A DNA stretch of 64,000 nt from contig JAGFNK010000040.1 of NCBI GenBank assembly GCA_025769875.1, forward strand, positions 62,001 through 126,000, written 5' to 3'. The position numbers and the translations under genes were made by a program. Below the pieces are notes generated by a model. It saw only the letters and a program-made list of their open reading frames with translations. It ran no database searches and was not told the DNA's origin. This document shows, piece by piece, positions 46,529 through 57,483 of this stretch (position 1 is its first letter; each line of letters starts with the position of its first letter). This DNA comes from Russula earlei. Lineage: Eukaryota; Basidiomycota; Agaricomycetes; Russulales; Russulaceae.

Positions 46529-47629
46529 GTGCGCGAACTGCAAACGCTCTCACGCGTTCTTCCTCTCGAGGCCCTCGCTGATGCTCTGCATGGGGTGGTG
46601 CCGCGTGTGCCATCTCCGCTGTTGAATGCCCACTTTGGGGTCATTTTTGACGCGCCCATGACGGTATCTCCCCCGGATGTTGTGTTACGCCTTGCGGATC
46701 GCGAGATGTGGAGCCACTCTTTCGTCTAACATGCGCGCTCCCCATTTTTTGATGAGGAGTGGGGACGAGGGATCGGTGGGAGAATGACGGCACTTTGCGT
46801 GTTGATCTATGCCATTTAGAATGGCGCTCTATGCAGCATGCACTCCGGTTTATGTGTTGCGGAGAGGAGGCCGAAATGTTCGAAAGACTGGGTATGTGGG
46901 TCGTTTGCTCAATGAGTTAAAAAACTTCGGGCAGGCTTTTGTAAGATGAGCTATTGTCCCAATGTTGTTCGATGGCGGTAAGCCCCACATCGATCCGTTC
47001 TTCATCTCTTCCTCAATTCTATAGAATGAATTGTTTCTTGATCGATCGCTTCTAATTCGCTCGTTAAATATATCACATTATCTCGTCTCTACATGGAAGT
47101 GGAAGCAACGTTCCTACATTGTCCAACGCTGATGGATAGTTTGCATCAGTACATGTCGGTCAAGATGGAAACTTTGATCCAGGCGCGGTTACTTGAGGAC
47201 TTGTATCCTCGTCTTGTCCAGCAACTTGCAAGCGCCGTGCAAGGGCACCAGGCTGCCAAGTCGCCATTCTCTCGTACATAGTTACCCATCAACCTTGCAG
47301 CCTCCGTCCTCGAACACCACGAGTGAATCGCGACGCAAGACATCCCTTGTCCAATAATCCGTTCACAGCCGAAAGTGCAGCTAAAGCCATCCCCAAAGGC
47401 AAGTCAGAAACCGCCCCAGCCTACGTCCCCCCAGAGCAAGCGGACCCTACCCCCTACCTCACATCTCTCCAACACGACAGAAGACTTGTGCTGCATGGAC
47501 GAGGCCCTGGTTCCATCCCTGAACCTAGACGCAGGTGCCTCACCCGACGAACCGTGGGGCGCTACTCTGAAGGCAGGACCATGGAAAGGCCAATCCACTC
47601 CCCTTTCCTTTGATAAGTTTAGATTCTGA
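46529..47629 (+). pseudogene. Decayed BTB/POZ-domain protein gene
   Basis: BTB proteins are adaptors, often for Cul3 ubiquitin ligases. A BTB core is visible as SPPDVVLRLADREMWSHSFV, a stop (46727-46729), then in the same frame HARSPFFDEEWG. A second frame continues with LRVDLCHLEWRSMQHALRFM (near 46795-46855). Further on come MDSLHQYMSVKMETLIQARLLEDLYPRLVQQL (47129-47230), two more stops (47279, 47324), and a Pro/Ser-rich end (47375-47629). At least three stops and one frame change make it a pseudogene. Upstream pieces may start near 46290. Confidence 0.6.
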
Positions 47630-48425
47630 CAGCCGAGACTCGCAGGGTCGACATGAGGGCTATACTTGAGAGGCGGCCAGTGGGCGTACAGAACAACGCC
47701 TCACGGCGAGCTCTTTGACAGCCGTACGTAGGCAGGGGTCTAGCGATGGTTTCGTTCTCGCTTCCGAAGTCACATGATGTGCCCCACTCGATCTCTCCTA
47801 GTAATCCGATGCGTGGCATCCACCTCTGGTTGGAGAGCATCCCCAAAAACAGTAAAGTGGGCATTGAGTTCTTTTTTGAAAAGTGTTTTATTCCTAGGGC
47901 CAGTAATCTAAGTAATATTTTACTAAGATGTACAGAAACTAAGGATAATTGCTGGGTAGTGGGAATTGGGAATTTTGCCATTAGCCCTACCCAGCATGCT
48001 GAAGCCAGGCCACGAGGGTCTGGTTGTGAGGGGAAATGCAGTTTATGCACATCCCTGGTGTTGGGATAGTGTAAGACTCAGGGGAGGCTTCTAACCTGGG
48101 GTGGGGTTATTGGCAGCCTCATACCCACTAAAACCTCATGTCTTTCCATCCAGTCCTTTGGGAGTTCCTGGCTTTGTCTCAGGGTTTCCTCCCAGGTGGC
48201 TGACCAGCAGTTTGTTACATTGGTTGCATTTGATTTTTGTTGTGGTGAGTTTGTCATTTGTTAGTCTTCTGTTTATAGCATTCCTCCAGTGGGTCACTAC
48301 TACTGCTCCCTTGTGCTGGCGGTTGTGGTAGGGTGCGATACTGTCCAGTGGCATTTGATAAAGTGTCAGTGTGGCTTGTTTGTGTCAGTTGTCCAGTTGG
48401 GGCCTAAGTGGAGTGTGGTTGGGGG
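47630..48425. other. Interval without recognised gene
   Basis: Facing ORFs of 107 and 143 aa (47746-48069 plus, 47619-48050 minus) overlap; neither has a domain I recognise. It ends at the hAT target site. Confidence 0.5.
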
Positions 48426-49647
48426 GTTGTGTCTAGGGTTTTTACGGCCTGGCTTGGCCTGAAAGCCCCTGCTTTGGCTCGGCCTGAGATGGCTTTGGCT
48501 TTCTAAAACCCCAGGCTGGGCCAAAGCCATCAACCCTGGCTTGGCTCCGGCTTGGCCTGGCCTAGGCCATGGCTTTTGTACATAAGATTATCTGTGTGAG
48601 CCCGCTGGCCACATGACTTGTACCAGGCCCCTTGTGCACCAGACGTTCACTTTCCCTTTGTCTTTCATCCCACTCACATCCCTCCTTCCAACTATCATCA
48701 TTCCTTTCACCTCACTCTACTTTCCTCACATTCCCACTCTTGATGTCATCCCCACCACGTTGCCCACTCCATGTCAGCAGACTACGACAATGGCTCAATT
48801 CAATCGCCGTTGATGTCACTCGCCTTGGCACTCAACGCCTTCATCCCTTCGGTCTTTGAGTCAGAGCATGGCTCCTCCCCACACTTCGACCTACGGCACG
48901 ACACCATTGCCATCTGGCTGCGCCTTGTGCCCTCCCAAGACTGTCCCTCAAGCATCATCCTTGCCTCCACCACATGTCTACACACGGACCCATATGACGC
49001 ATTCATCATCATCACCATCTCCTTACCTGAGGGCTCGCTGCCCACAGTGCCTCGCCCATCATCATTGCCACCCTATTTGGCTCACTGCCCATAACATCTT
49101 GCCCCTGACATCATCGCTGCATTGCCTTGTGCTCGCAGATTCGCAGTAGGAGGACTTTAGAATAGCACTTTTGTATTTAAATATCAAATATATTACAGAG
49201 TCATTATGTTCTGGAGAGCATGATGACGCATGGTAAGAGCATGGATTATACATGTGGAATGAGTCCAGTGTACAACATGGTATGCTGCAGGACAAAGTGA
49301 TCTAAGACTGAGGAAAGGGATTATGAACAACCAACACAACTGAGCATTGCATATTGACATATAGGCCACCAAGGCTTACATTGTACATGTACTTGACTCA
49401 AGCAAAAAGGAAGGTTGAGAGGGAAGCACAGATACAACATGATGAAAAACGACAGGGAACAATGGTGTGTCCATGTCCATGCAAAGTTGATAAATTAAAG
49501 TTTGATGATTACCCCAAATGATCAAAGCTGGGGCTTGATGGCCCGGCTTTGGCTTTTCAAATCACAGGCTGGGCCAAAACCATCATGAAGCCATCACTTT
49601 GGCCTGGCTTGGCCCAGCCTATTTTGGCCCGGCCTGGCCTGGCTCAC

Positions 49648-50141
49648 TGTCACAAGAACCGGCTCTTCGGACCGGACCGGCAACCGGACAAGCCTACCCG
49701 GACAGACCTCACCGTTCTCACGCGTTTCATGACTCACTTAAGCCTCGCATGTACCAGCACCTTCCAGCGTGTCCCAGTCTCGACTGCCTCACCGTTACCT
49801 TGTGTCTACTATTTGATATAGGATACACTGTCTATATAAACCTGTCTGTAAGAGAGAACAAGCTCTAAGCTTGTTCTCCTGTGAAATATCACTGGATTTC
49901 GAACTTCAGGACTTGTAGGCTTGCAAGACATCAAGCACTCGTTTGAAACTTCTCCTACTCATAAGTCTTCGTAACGCGAAGACTTATTTGTAGCTTCCCC
50001 TCTCCGCGGAACATATTTGCCTTGGCAATATCGTCTCCGAGACCCCCTGAAATTCACGAAGACTTCGTGTCTCGTTCGACTCGCTGCGCTCGTCTCGCGC
50101 GTGAACCGATTTGTCAGTGACACCGCCCCCAGTCGGTGACA
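49648..50141 (+). repeat. Left LTR of element B
   Basis: 494 bp, with inverted ends TGTCAC / GTGACA. TATATAAA is at 49833-49840. The predicted RNA start AAGCTTGTTCT is at 49867, 34 bases from the TATA start. Confidence 0.92.
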
Positions 50142-50143
50142 TT

Positions 50144-50154
50144 AGAACAAGCTT
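50144..50154 (+). other. Predicted self-primer binding site of element B
   Basis: AGAACAAGCTT, two bases inside the LTR edge, is the exact reverse complement of AAGCTTGTTCT at the predicted RNA start (49867-49877). The pairing is 11 bases, as in Tf1 self-priming. No tRNA-type primer site is seen. Confidence 0.7.
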
Positions 50155-50214
50155 CCCTCTGAACCCTCGACCCCGAACCACGCGCTCACAGAAATATATC
50201 GATTTCCTTTCAAC

Positions 50215-51883
50215 ATGACCTCAATGGCTAGAGACTGGAGATACAAAGGCCAAGGAAAACCCTCTGAACAAGGGTTGGCAAAGCTTAGACTTCCGTTCAG
50301 AATACCCCTGGACACCGATATTGCCCTAGTTCCAGAGCAATTTAGAAAGAACACACTATTCTTACAACTTGGGACGGACTCCACTCCCTGGACTGGGTTC
50401 TTTGCACCCTATAAACAAGCAAAGGTAGCCCTCGCAACACTCTATGGAGTGTGGTTCGAAATCGAACGACGCGAAGACTACTTCGCGGCCATACGCGTCG
50501 CACACCCGATCTTCGAACTAACATTTGATCCTCTTCCAGGACTAGATATGGAAGCACTGGTGGCCTCAGGGACACCAGTACCATATTCCCGAGCTCCAAC
50601 TCCGGCACCCGCAGAAGCTATGGAACAAGAACCCCCCACGACAACTCAAGTCCGCGTTGCCGACGACGAACCAGACGCACCCATTCCCCAACAACTCACG
50701 TCGTCCGGCACGACACGAGCCTTCCCCCGACCCAGTCAATTCCAAGGCTTCGGAGGACGCGAAAGACGACCCCTGAGCCCCGATCCCGACGACTACGACA
50801 CAAACGCCAACTACGGCCGCGACGCGCACCCCTCCGACAATGGAAAACTCGAAGGCATTCCTCCGAAAGCCTTTAACGGCAATAGGGCCCGCACCCACAT
50901 CTTCCTGACTGCCTTCCACAGGTTTATGACTCTAAATCACGACAGTAGAATCGCGCGCGACCCCATCAAGAAGTGCGCGTACTTCTTGTCGCTTCTCGAA
51001 GGACCGGACGTCGAAGGCTGGGTCGAAACCATGGATGAATGGCTGCAAGAAGTCATTGACGACCCTGAAGAACTCCCCTTTGGTCTCAATCCCTGGCAAG
51101 CCATGCAACAGAAATTCAAACACGCGTTTGTCGACTACAGCGGAACGCGAACGCGCGCAAGACCAACTCCGAGAACTGAAAATGAAGGACAACAACCTAG
51201 ATGGCTATATTTCAGCCTTCCAGGTTCTTGCAAAACGTGCGGGACTCTTCACGAACGACCCGACCGTCATGCGTCTATTCGCATGCGGCCTTCCTAAGCC
51301 ATTGGTTGAAGCTTGCATCAATTTCGAAGATCCGACCTCCTTCAACGATTGGATCAGCGCAGCGCAAAAGCAACACCGCGTCTGGATGCGCCGACGAGCA
51401 GTCCTAACCGACCATGCCAACACACACAACAGAAACACCAACTCGAACGCCAACCGCCCCTGGGCTCGTCTTTCAAATTGGGGCACACGCGGCAACACCA
51501 CCAACAACGCCACTGCGCCACGCGCACGCCTCCCACCACGCGACCCAAACGCGATGGACACCAGTGCGGGCGCCGCTCGCAAGGCGGTCACCGAGGCAGA
51601 AAAGCAAAAACACCGAGAAGAAGGAAGGTGTTTCCACTGCTCTCTCCGAGGACACTTGGCCCGCGACTGTCCCACAAAGCCGAAACGCGAAGCGACTCAC
51701 GCACGCGCCACAAACACGGCCACCACCACATCCAAATCCTCTGTCGTAGAAGTGATCGAAGAAAATACGGCCGACAAACTCGCAAAGGCAGCGAAGGCAC
51801 TGTCAGTAGAAGAAAGAGAAGCCTTCATCAAAGCCCTGACAGGAGATGATGAGGATAAAGAGGAGGATTTTTCGGACGCTTGA
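50215..51883 (+). pseudogene. gag: Element B Gag (one frameshift)
   Basis: Starts MTSMARDWRYKGQGKPSEQG. The first 310 or so residues include a Pro-rich linker and a gag domain (FLTAFHRFMTLN; KCAYFLSLLEGPDVEGW). The frame breaks near 51140-51155 after HAFVDY and continues one frame over with AERERAQDQLRELKMKDNN, LFACGLPKPLVEACI, and a CCHC knuckle CFHCSLRGHLARDC (near 51628-51670). It ends SDA-stop at 51883, overlapping pol in the -1 frame; the overlap (51859-51883) includes GATTTTTCGG but no canonical slippery heptamer. Confidence 0.85.
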
Positions 51884-54800
51884 GCATTACGGCGATTGCT
51901 CGAGCTTTAGGTATCGATCCCATGTACAAGTCCCAAAGAAAGTCAATATCAGTGATGACTACTATTTACATTGGACCAAACAAAGCCGAAAGAAAGGCCC
52001 TGATAGACAGTGGGGCTACTGAGTGCTTCATATCTCCCAAATTGACGAAAGAATTACACCTACAAACCAAAAAATTAATCCCAACTAGAAACGTCAAGAA
52101 TGTCGACGGAACATTCAACCGCCTAGGAAAGGTCACCCAGACAGTCCAACTAGAACTAAAACTACTGGGACAAAAACATACACACCAATTTCTAGTCGCA
52201 GGACATAGGACAAGACGATATCATCCTAGGATATCCATTCCTGGAATCAACCAATCCAAAAATAAATTGGTCCCAAAGGAACCATTATGGGAAGAGTCAC
52301 CCTCAAAGGAGACCAAGAAACTCCAGCATGGATCAAGGCATTAGTAGGACTGGGAAGGAAGGCGACGAGCTATGGCTACAAACCCAAATACGTAAAACCA
52401 CCATAGCACAACAACTAGCAGAATCACAGATACAAGACAAACCAAAAACCTGGCAAGAAATAGTCCCTAACCGGTACCATCAATATGGACAAGTATTCAT
52501 GGAACAAGAATCAGAGAGATTCCCTGGACCAAGAAAATGGGATCACGCCATCGACTTAAAATCAGACGCCCCAACAACGATTAACTGCAGAGTATACCCC
52601 CTTTCACCAAAAGAAAAGGAAGAACAAGGAAAATTCCTCGAACAAAACCTACGACTTAAACGAATAAGAAGATCCAACTCGCCATACGCCAGTGGATTCT
52701 TCCTCATAAAAAAGAAAGACGGAAAATTCCGACCAGGTACAAGACTTATAGAAATCTAAACAAGTGGACAATACCCAACGTATACCCACTACCCTTAATC
52801 CCAGAACTTATTCATGCTTTAGCAGGGAAAGAACTCTTTACTAAATTCGATGTTAGATGGGGCTATAACAATATTCGAATTAAAGAAGGAGACGAATGGA
52901 AAGCAGCCTTCAAGACCAGCGACGGGCTGTTCGAGCCTACAGTAATGTTCTTTGGACTGACAAATTCCCCAGCCACTTTTCAAACTATGATGGACGACAT
53001 TTTTCAAGAAGAACTCGCACAAGGATGGCTGAAAATCTACATGGACGACATCATCATCGCCACACAAAATGATGAAACGGAACACACGCTCAAAGTCAAC
53101 CACATACTGTCCAAATTGAAACAACATGATCTTTACCTCAAACCAGAAAAGTGTCAATTCCACAAAAAGAAAGTGGAATACCTCGGGGTAATCATAGGAG
53201 AAGGAAAAATAACTATGGACCCCGTCAAAGTCAAAGGAATCAAAGACTGGCCAACCCCATTAACACTAAAAGAAGTCAGAAGTTTCCTAGGATTTTGCAA
53301 CTTTTATCGAAATTCATACCCAACTTTTCCATAAAAGCAAGACCACTAAACGACTTAACAAAGAAAAACAAACAATGGGAATGGACGACAAAGGAAGAGC
53401 AGGCCTTTCAAACCCTAAAAGAAACTTGTGTATCCTATCCGGTACTCCGCACCCCAGATTGGACAAAGCAATTCATTCTAGACACTGATGCGTCAGGATT
53501 CGCCATAGGAGCAGTTATATCCCAAGAGCATGAAGATGGTTTACACCCAATCGCATACTATTCTAGGACATTATTAGATGCGGAAAGAAACTACGACGCT
53601 CATGACAAAGAACTAGCAGCAGTAATCTTTGGATTGAAAAGTGGACGACCATTCTTTCTGGGAGCCGACAAACCAGTCAGAATAAGAACAGACCACAAAA
53701 ATCTTACTTACTTTAAAGAACCACAAAAATTAACAGGACGACAAGCCAGATGGATGCAATACATGCAAGACTTCAACTTTACCATGGAACACGTCCCTGG
53801 ACACACACATACTATTGCCGATACACTTTCTCGTCGCAAAGACCTTAACAAGGGGATAGGAGAACAAAAAACCACACTACTACCACCTGAAATCTTTGCA
53901 AGAAAGACCTACCTACCAGACAAACTTGACAAACGACAAGAAATCCTAAGACAATTCCACGACACCCCCTTCGCAGGACACCCAGGAATAGCCAACACCT
54001 GGGATTTAGTCAAACAACACTACGAAGGACCTAGACTACGACAATTTGTAGAACAATACGTCAAAGGTTGCGCCAAATGTCAAGAATCCAAAACCAATAT
54101 ACCTAGAAAGAAAGCCACGACCTTTCCACTTGACACACACGTTGAACAAGGCCCCTTTCAATACGTATCAATGGATCTCATCACCGACCTACCCAAATCA
54201 GAAGGATTTGACAGCGTCCTTACCATAGTTGATCAAGGATGCTCCAAAGCAACAAAATTCATCCCTTGCAACAAAACGATCGATGGAACAGGCGTCACAC
54301 ATGAATACCTGAAACACCTCGTGCCCTGGTTCGGTATCCCCAAAAGAATCATCTCTGACAGAGACCCTCGATTCACATCAAACTTCTCTAAAGCCTTATG
54401 TAAAAATCTAGGCATCAAACAAAACGTGTCCACCGCATTCCACCCCCAAACCGATGGACAAACAGAAAGGATGAACGCATGGCTAGAACAATACCTGAGA
54501 CCCTGGACCACGACTCACCCACACTCCTGGGCAAGGATGCTCCCTCTAGCAGAATACGCCCACAATTCATGGAAACATGAAACATCGCGAAAATCACCAC
54601 ACGAACTCCTCATGGGATTCAAACCCCAGATCAACATCAATCTAGAAGACAACAACGTGCCCTCATCCACCGATCGCCTAAAACAACTAGAAGAAGCAAG
54701 ACAAGACGCCCAACAACTCCTTGAACGTAAACAACAACCCCTAAAACCCGATATCAAAGAAATGGAAGAAGGAACCCTTGTATGGTTAGAAGCAAAGAAC

Positions 54801-54906
54801 CTCAAAACACGAGGAACACGCAAGTTAATGCCTAAAAGATACTGGCCCGTTCCCTATCACAAAAAGAATTTCCAAAGTCGCGTATCAATTACAACTCCCG
54901 CCATCA
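51859..54906 (+). pseudogene. pol: Element B Pol: protease, RT, RNase H, integrase
   Basis: The protease carries LIDSGATECFIS (near 52005). Frame changes occur near 52200, near 52737 (just before the RT core) and near 53312. The RT core has LFTKFDVRWGYNNIR, MFFGLTNSPATFQ and the catalytic YMDD in KIYMDDIII (53040). RNase H has LDTDASGFAIGAVI and TDHKNLTYF. The integrase has the H-x-H..CAKC finger (54000-54080) and DDE residues in SMDLITDLPK, IISDRDPRF and HPQTDGQTERM. A further shift near 54860-54900 leads into the chromodomain frame. Confidence 0.9.
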
Positions 54907-55455
54907 ATGAAGATACACGACGTCTTCCATGTCAACCTACTCCTCCCTTATAAGGAGACGGAAGAATACGGCACGCCGTTCACACGACCTCCACCTACCG
55001 TCGAAAACGAGGAAGAATACGAAATTGAAGCGATTCTAGACACAAGAAGATTCGGACGGACACGTAAACTTCAATACCTCGTACATTGGAAAGGATACCC
55101 TGCATCAGATGACTCGTGGGTCGACCATCACGACCTCAATGCCCCAGAACTTCCTAATAGAATATTACTCCGCTTCGGCTGGACGACCCCAAGTATAAAA
55201 ACACCACCTACAAACGATTGTCCCCTTACCGCTCTACCCCCCAAACACAAACATGTCCTCCACCCAAAATTCTCCCACTGCCTCCTCCGCTACTCTCGTA
55301 CCCACTCCACCTTACTCTCCCGCACTTATCCACCTACCACTGTCCAGAGAACCCTCCCCCTCGACAGCAGCAACCATCAATACCAGAATACTCATCCGAT
55401 GAGCAGCACAACACGCCGCGATGATCGTACAAGCGCGCGAACTATGGGAAGATGA
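54907..55455 (+). pseudogene. Element B chromodomain region
   Basis: Continues the integrase tail (KIHDVFHVNLLLPYKETEEYG) and carries a chromodomain EYEIEAILDTRRFGR..YLVHWKGYPASDDSWVDHHDL (55015-55140). It is followed by a Pro/Thr/Ser-rich tail in which the frame is unclear (55200-55650). Confidence 0.8.
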
Positions 55456-55653
55456 TTCCCTCACCACCATACTACGAGCCTTCGGAAATCAATCCCCTAC
55501 CCGAGGAGTCAACTCTCCCAGTCAGAACCCGATAGCCCCTCTTACCACGTCCGCTCCCCTTCACCTGATCCCATTCCAATCCCTCCACGCACCGACACAC
55601 CCATTGTCCAACAAGTCGAAAACATCGTCCTACTCAACGAGAATTTCGCCCCG

Positions 55654-56376
55654 ATGGACCTCGAAAGAACTCCTCCCCCTGTCTATGAACCACCCGCCAA
55701 TCACACCCAACTCACGGAACTGGAAGAACTTGGAGAAGGATGGGAAGAAGGAGACCTTGGGCTAGACCTACTAATCCCAGACCCAGGCAATGAAGACGAC
55801 ACACTCCCCCCTCGCTTCGTTCTCCCAGACTTGACACATGGCTTCCCCTCCCTGCTAGCCACCTATGGCCCCGGATGTCCCACTCATCGCATTCCCATCC
55901 GAGCTCGAGCCGACCCCTACCCTCGCCCCCTTCTTACACAGAAAGATGCCTTCCTCTTCAAAGAAGGCCTTAGACACACCAAAGCTATAGACGAGGCTCT
56001 CAGGTTCGAACAAGACCTGTCCCTAGAAGCAGAAGTACGACGCTATCGGTTCGCCATAAAGAAAACACGACAAATGGCAAACAGTCTCGTCACCGCTCGT
56101 GAAAGATACCATGACATGGTATGGGAAGTAAGGGACTCAGAAGTCAAACTCGCCAGGGCTAACGCCAAAGCTCGCCTCGAACCAAGGGTCTTGTTCGGGA
56201 CCATGCCCCAACTTACTGATCAGGAGCATAAGGACGCCAAGAAGCCTTATTAGATCCATGGTACCAGTTCCTCCCTCGACTTCTCTGATAAATGTGCCTG
56301 GTGTCACGACGGAGGACACGATACATTCGAATGCCCCAAAATCGCCATCTGTATCCTTTGCAACCGTCACGGACAC
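55654..56376 (+). pseudogene. Element B post-chromodomain coiled coil and CCHC knuckle
   Basis: A 199-aa frame with an acidic N-part and a charged helical segment (DEALRFEQDLSLEAEVRRYR; ARERYHDMVWEVRDSEVKLA) that probably forms a coiled coil. It stops with TAG at 56251-56253, but the same frame is then open again through KCAWCHDGGHDTFEC (C-x2-C-x4-H-x4-C, near 56295-56335) and a second half-knuckle CILCNRHGHIS before TGA. So the knuckle is either reached by readthrough or cut off by one mutation. Element A has the same module order. Confidence 0.65.
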
Positions 56377-56523
56377 ATTAGCTGATCCGCTGCAGGAACC
56401 CGCATCGACGATGCAAACTCGACAAAATATGTCGAGTCCCTCGCGACCAGCTCCACTTCCACACTCATCGCTGCCAATCGACCATTCTCCCTTACGTTGC
56501 TTAGGACCTTAACAAGGGGATGA

Positions 56524-57017
56524 TGTCACAAGAACCGGCTCTTCGGACCGGACCGGCAACCGGACAAGCCTACCCGGACAGACCTCACTGTTCTTCGCGC
56601 GTTTCATGACTCACTTAAGCCTCGCATGTACCAGCACCTTCCAGCGTGTCCCAGTCTCGACTGCCTCACCGTTACCTTGTGTCTACTATTTGATATAGGA
56701 TACACTGTCTATATAAACCTGTCTGTAAGAGAGAACAAGCTCTAAGCTTGTTCTCCTGTGAAATATCACTGGATTTCAAACTTCAGGACTTGTAGGCTTG
56801 CAAGACATCAAGCACTCGTTTGAAACTTCTCCTACTCATAAGTCTTCGTAACGTGAAGACTTATTCGTAGCTTCCCCTCTCCGCGGAACATATTTGCCTT
56901 GGCAATATCGTCTCCGAGACCCCCGAAATTCACGAAGACTTCGTGTCTCGTTCGACTCGCTGCGCTCGTCTCGCGTGTGAACCGATTTGTCAGCGACACC
57001 ACCCCCAGTCGGTGACA
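56524..57017 (+). repeat. Right LTR of element B
   Basis: 494 bp, TGTCAC..GTGACA, about 98% like the left LTR by eye. It follows the purine tract AACAAGGGGATGA and is followed by the CTCAC duplication. Confidence 0.92.
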
Positions 57018-57483
57018 CTCACAGCCTGAGGCTGGGCCGGGCACATCCCTAGTTGTGTCTTACATGGGGGTTGGTTGTGGGTGATTATTGTTGGGGTGGC
57101 ATGGTGGGGGGTGTTCCCCAGTCAGAGGGTCAAGCAGGTGAGGTGTGGGGGGTTGTTGTGTTCATGTGCACAGGGCTCAGGTTGTGCTTTGGGTCCCCAA
57201 GCAGATAGTCTCATCAGTGGAGTTTGGTTTCCACTGGGCTCTCTAGGGTATCATCTACAGTCTCATGGGTAGTTCACAAGTGGTAGGTGGGCTGAGGATA
57301 TTCAAGGTTATAAACCATCCTTGCCTGACTCACATCATGGGAAAACTGCACCTGGTGGTGGTAGCAGAACAAGGAGCCCCCTGTGGTCATTGAGTTTGCA
57401 TGGGACCTGTGTTGAGATTGGCATGTGACCTGGATGTGGGTGTGGGGTCTCAGAGTTTGAAATGGACCCCACTATCATCTACA

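Larger units (their letters stand above)
49648..57017 (+). mobile_element. Ty3/gypsy chromovirus, element B (complete, degraded)
   Basis: Two LTRs of 494 bp bound it, and CTCAC flanks both ends (49643-49647, 57018-57022), a perfect 5-bp duplication. Order: LTR, self-primer site, gag, protease, RT, RNase H, integrase, chromodomain, coiled-coil ORF, CCHC knuckle, purine tract (AACAAGGGGA, 56511-56520), LTR. The LTRs differ at about ten positions by eye, mostly C/T or G/A changes. The coding part has at least five frameshifts and a TAG, so it is not active as read. The pol part is A-rich, unlike nearby host exons. Confidence 0.93.
48434..57051 (+). mobile_element. Non-autonomous hAT-like element, split by element B
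   Basis: It starts TAGGGTTTTTACGGCC and ends GGCCGGGCACATCCCTA; both sides carry the 8-bp direct repeat GTTGTGTC (48426-48433 and 57052-57059), the size made by hAT transposases. Both ends have GGCC/AAGCC-rich subterminal repeats (48445-48585; 49525-49647 with 57023-57051). Without the nested LTR element it is about 1.25 kb, with no transposase. The interior (48600-49520) holds only short ORFs. The family recurs at 12420-14586. Confidence 0.8.

Noticed and set aside
51859..51883. Canonical slippery heptamer at the gag-pol overlap of element B
   Set aside because: GAT TTT TCG does not fit X XXY YYZ; the overlap is in the -1 frame but the mechanism is unclear.
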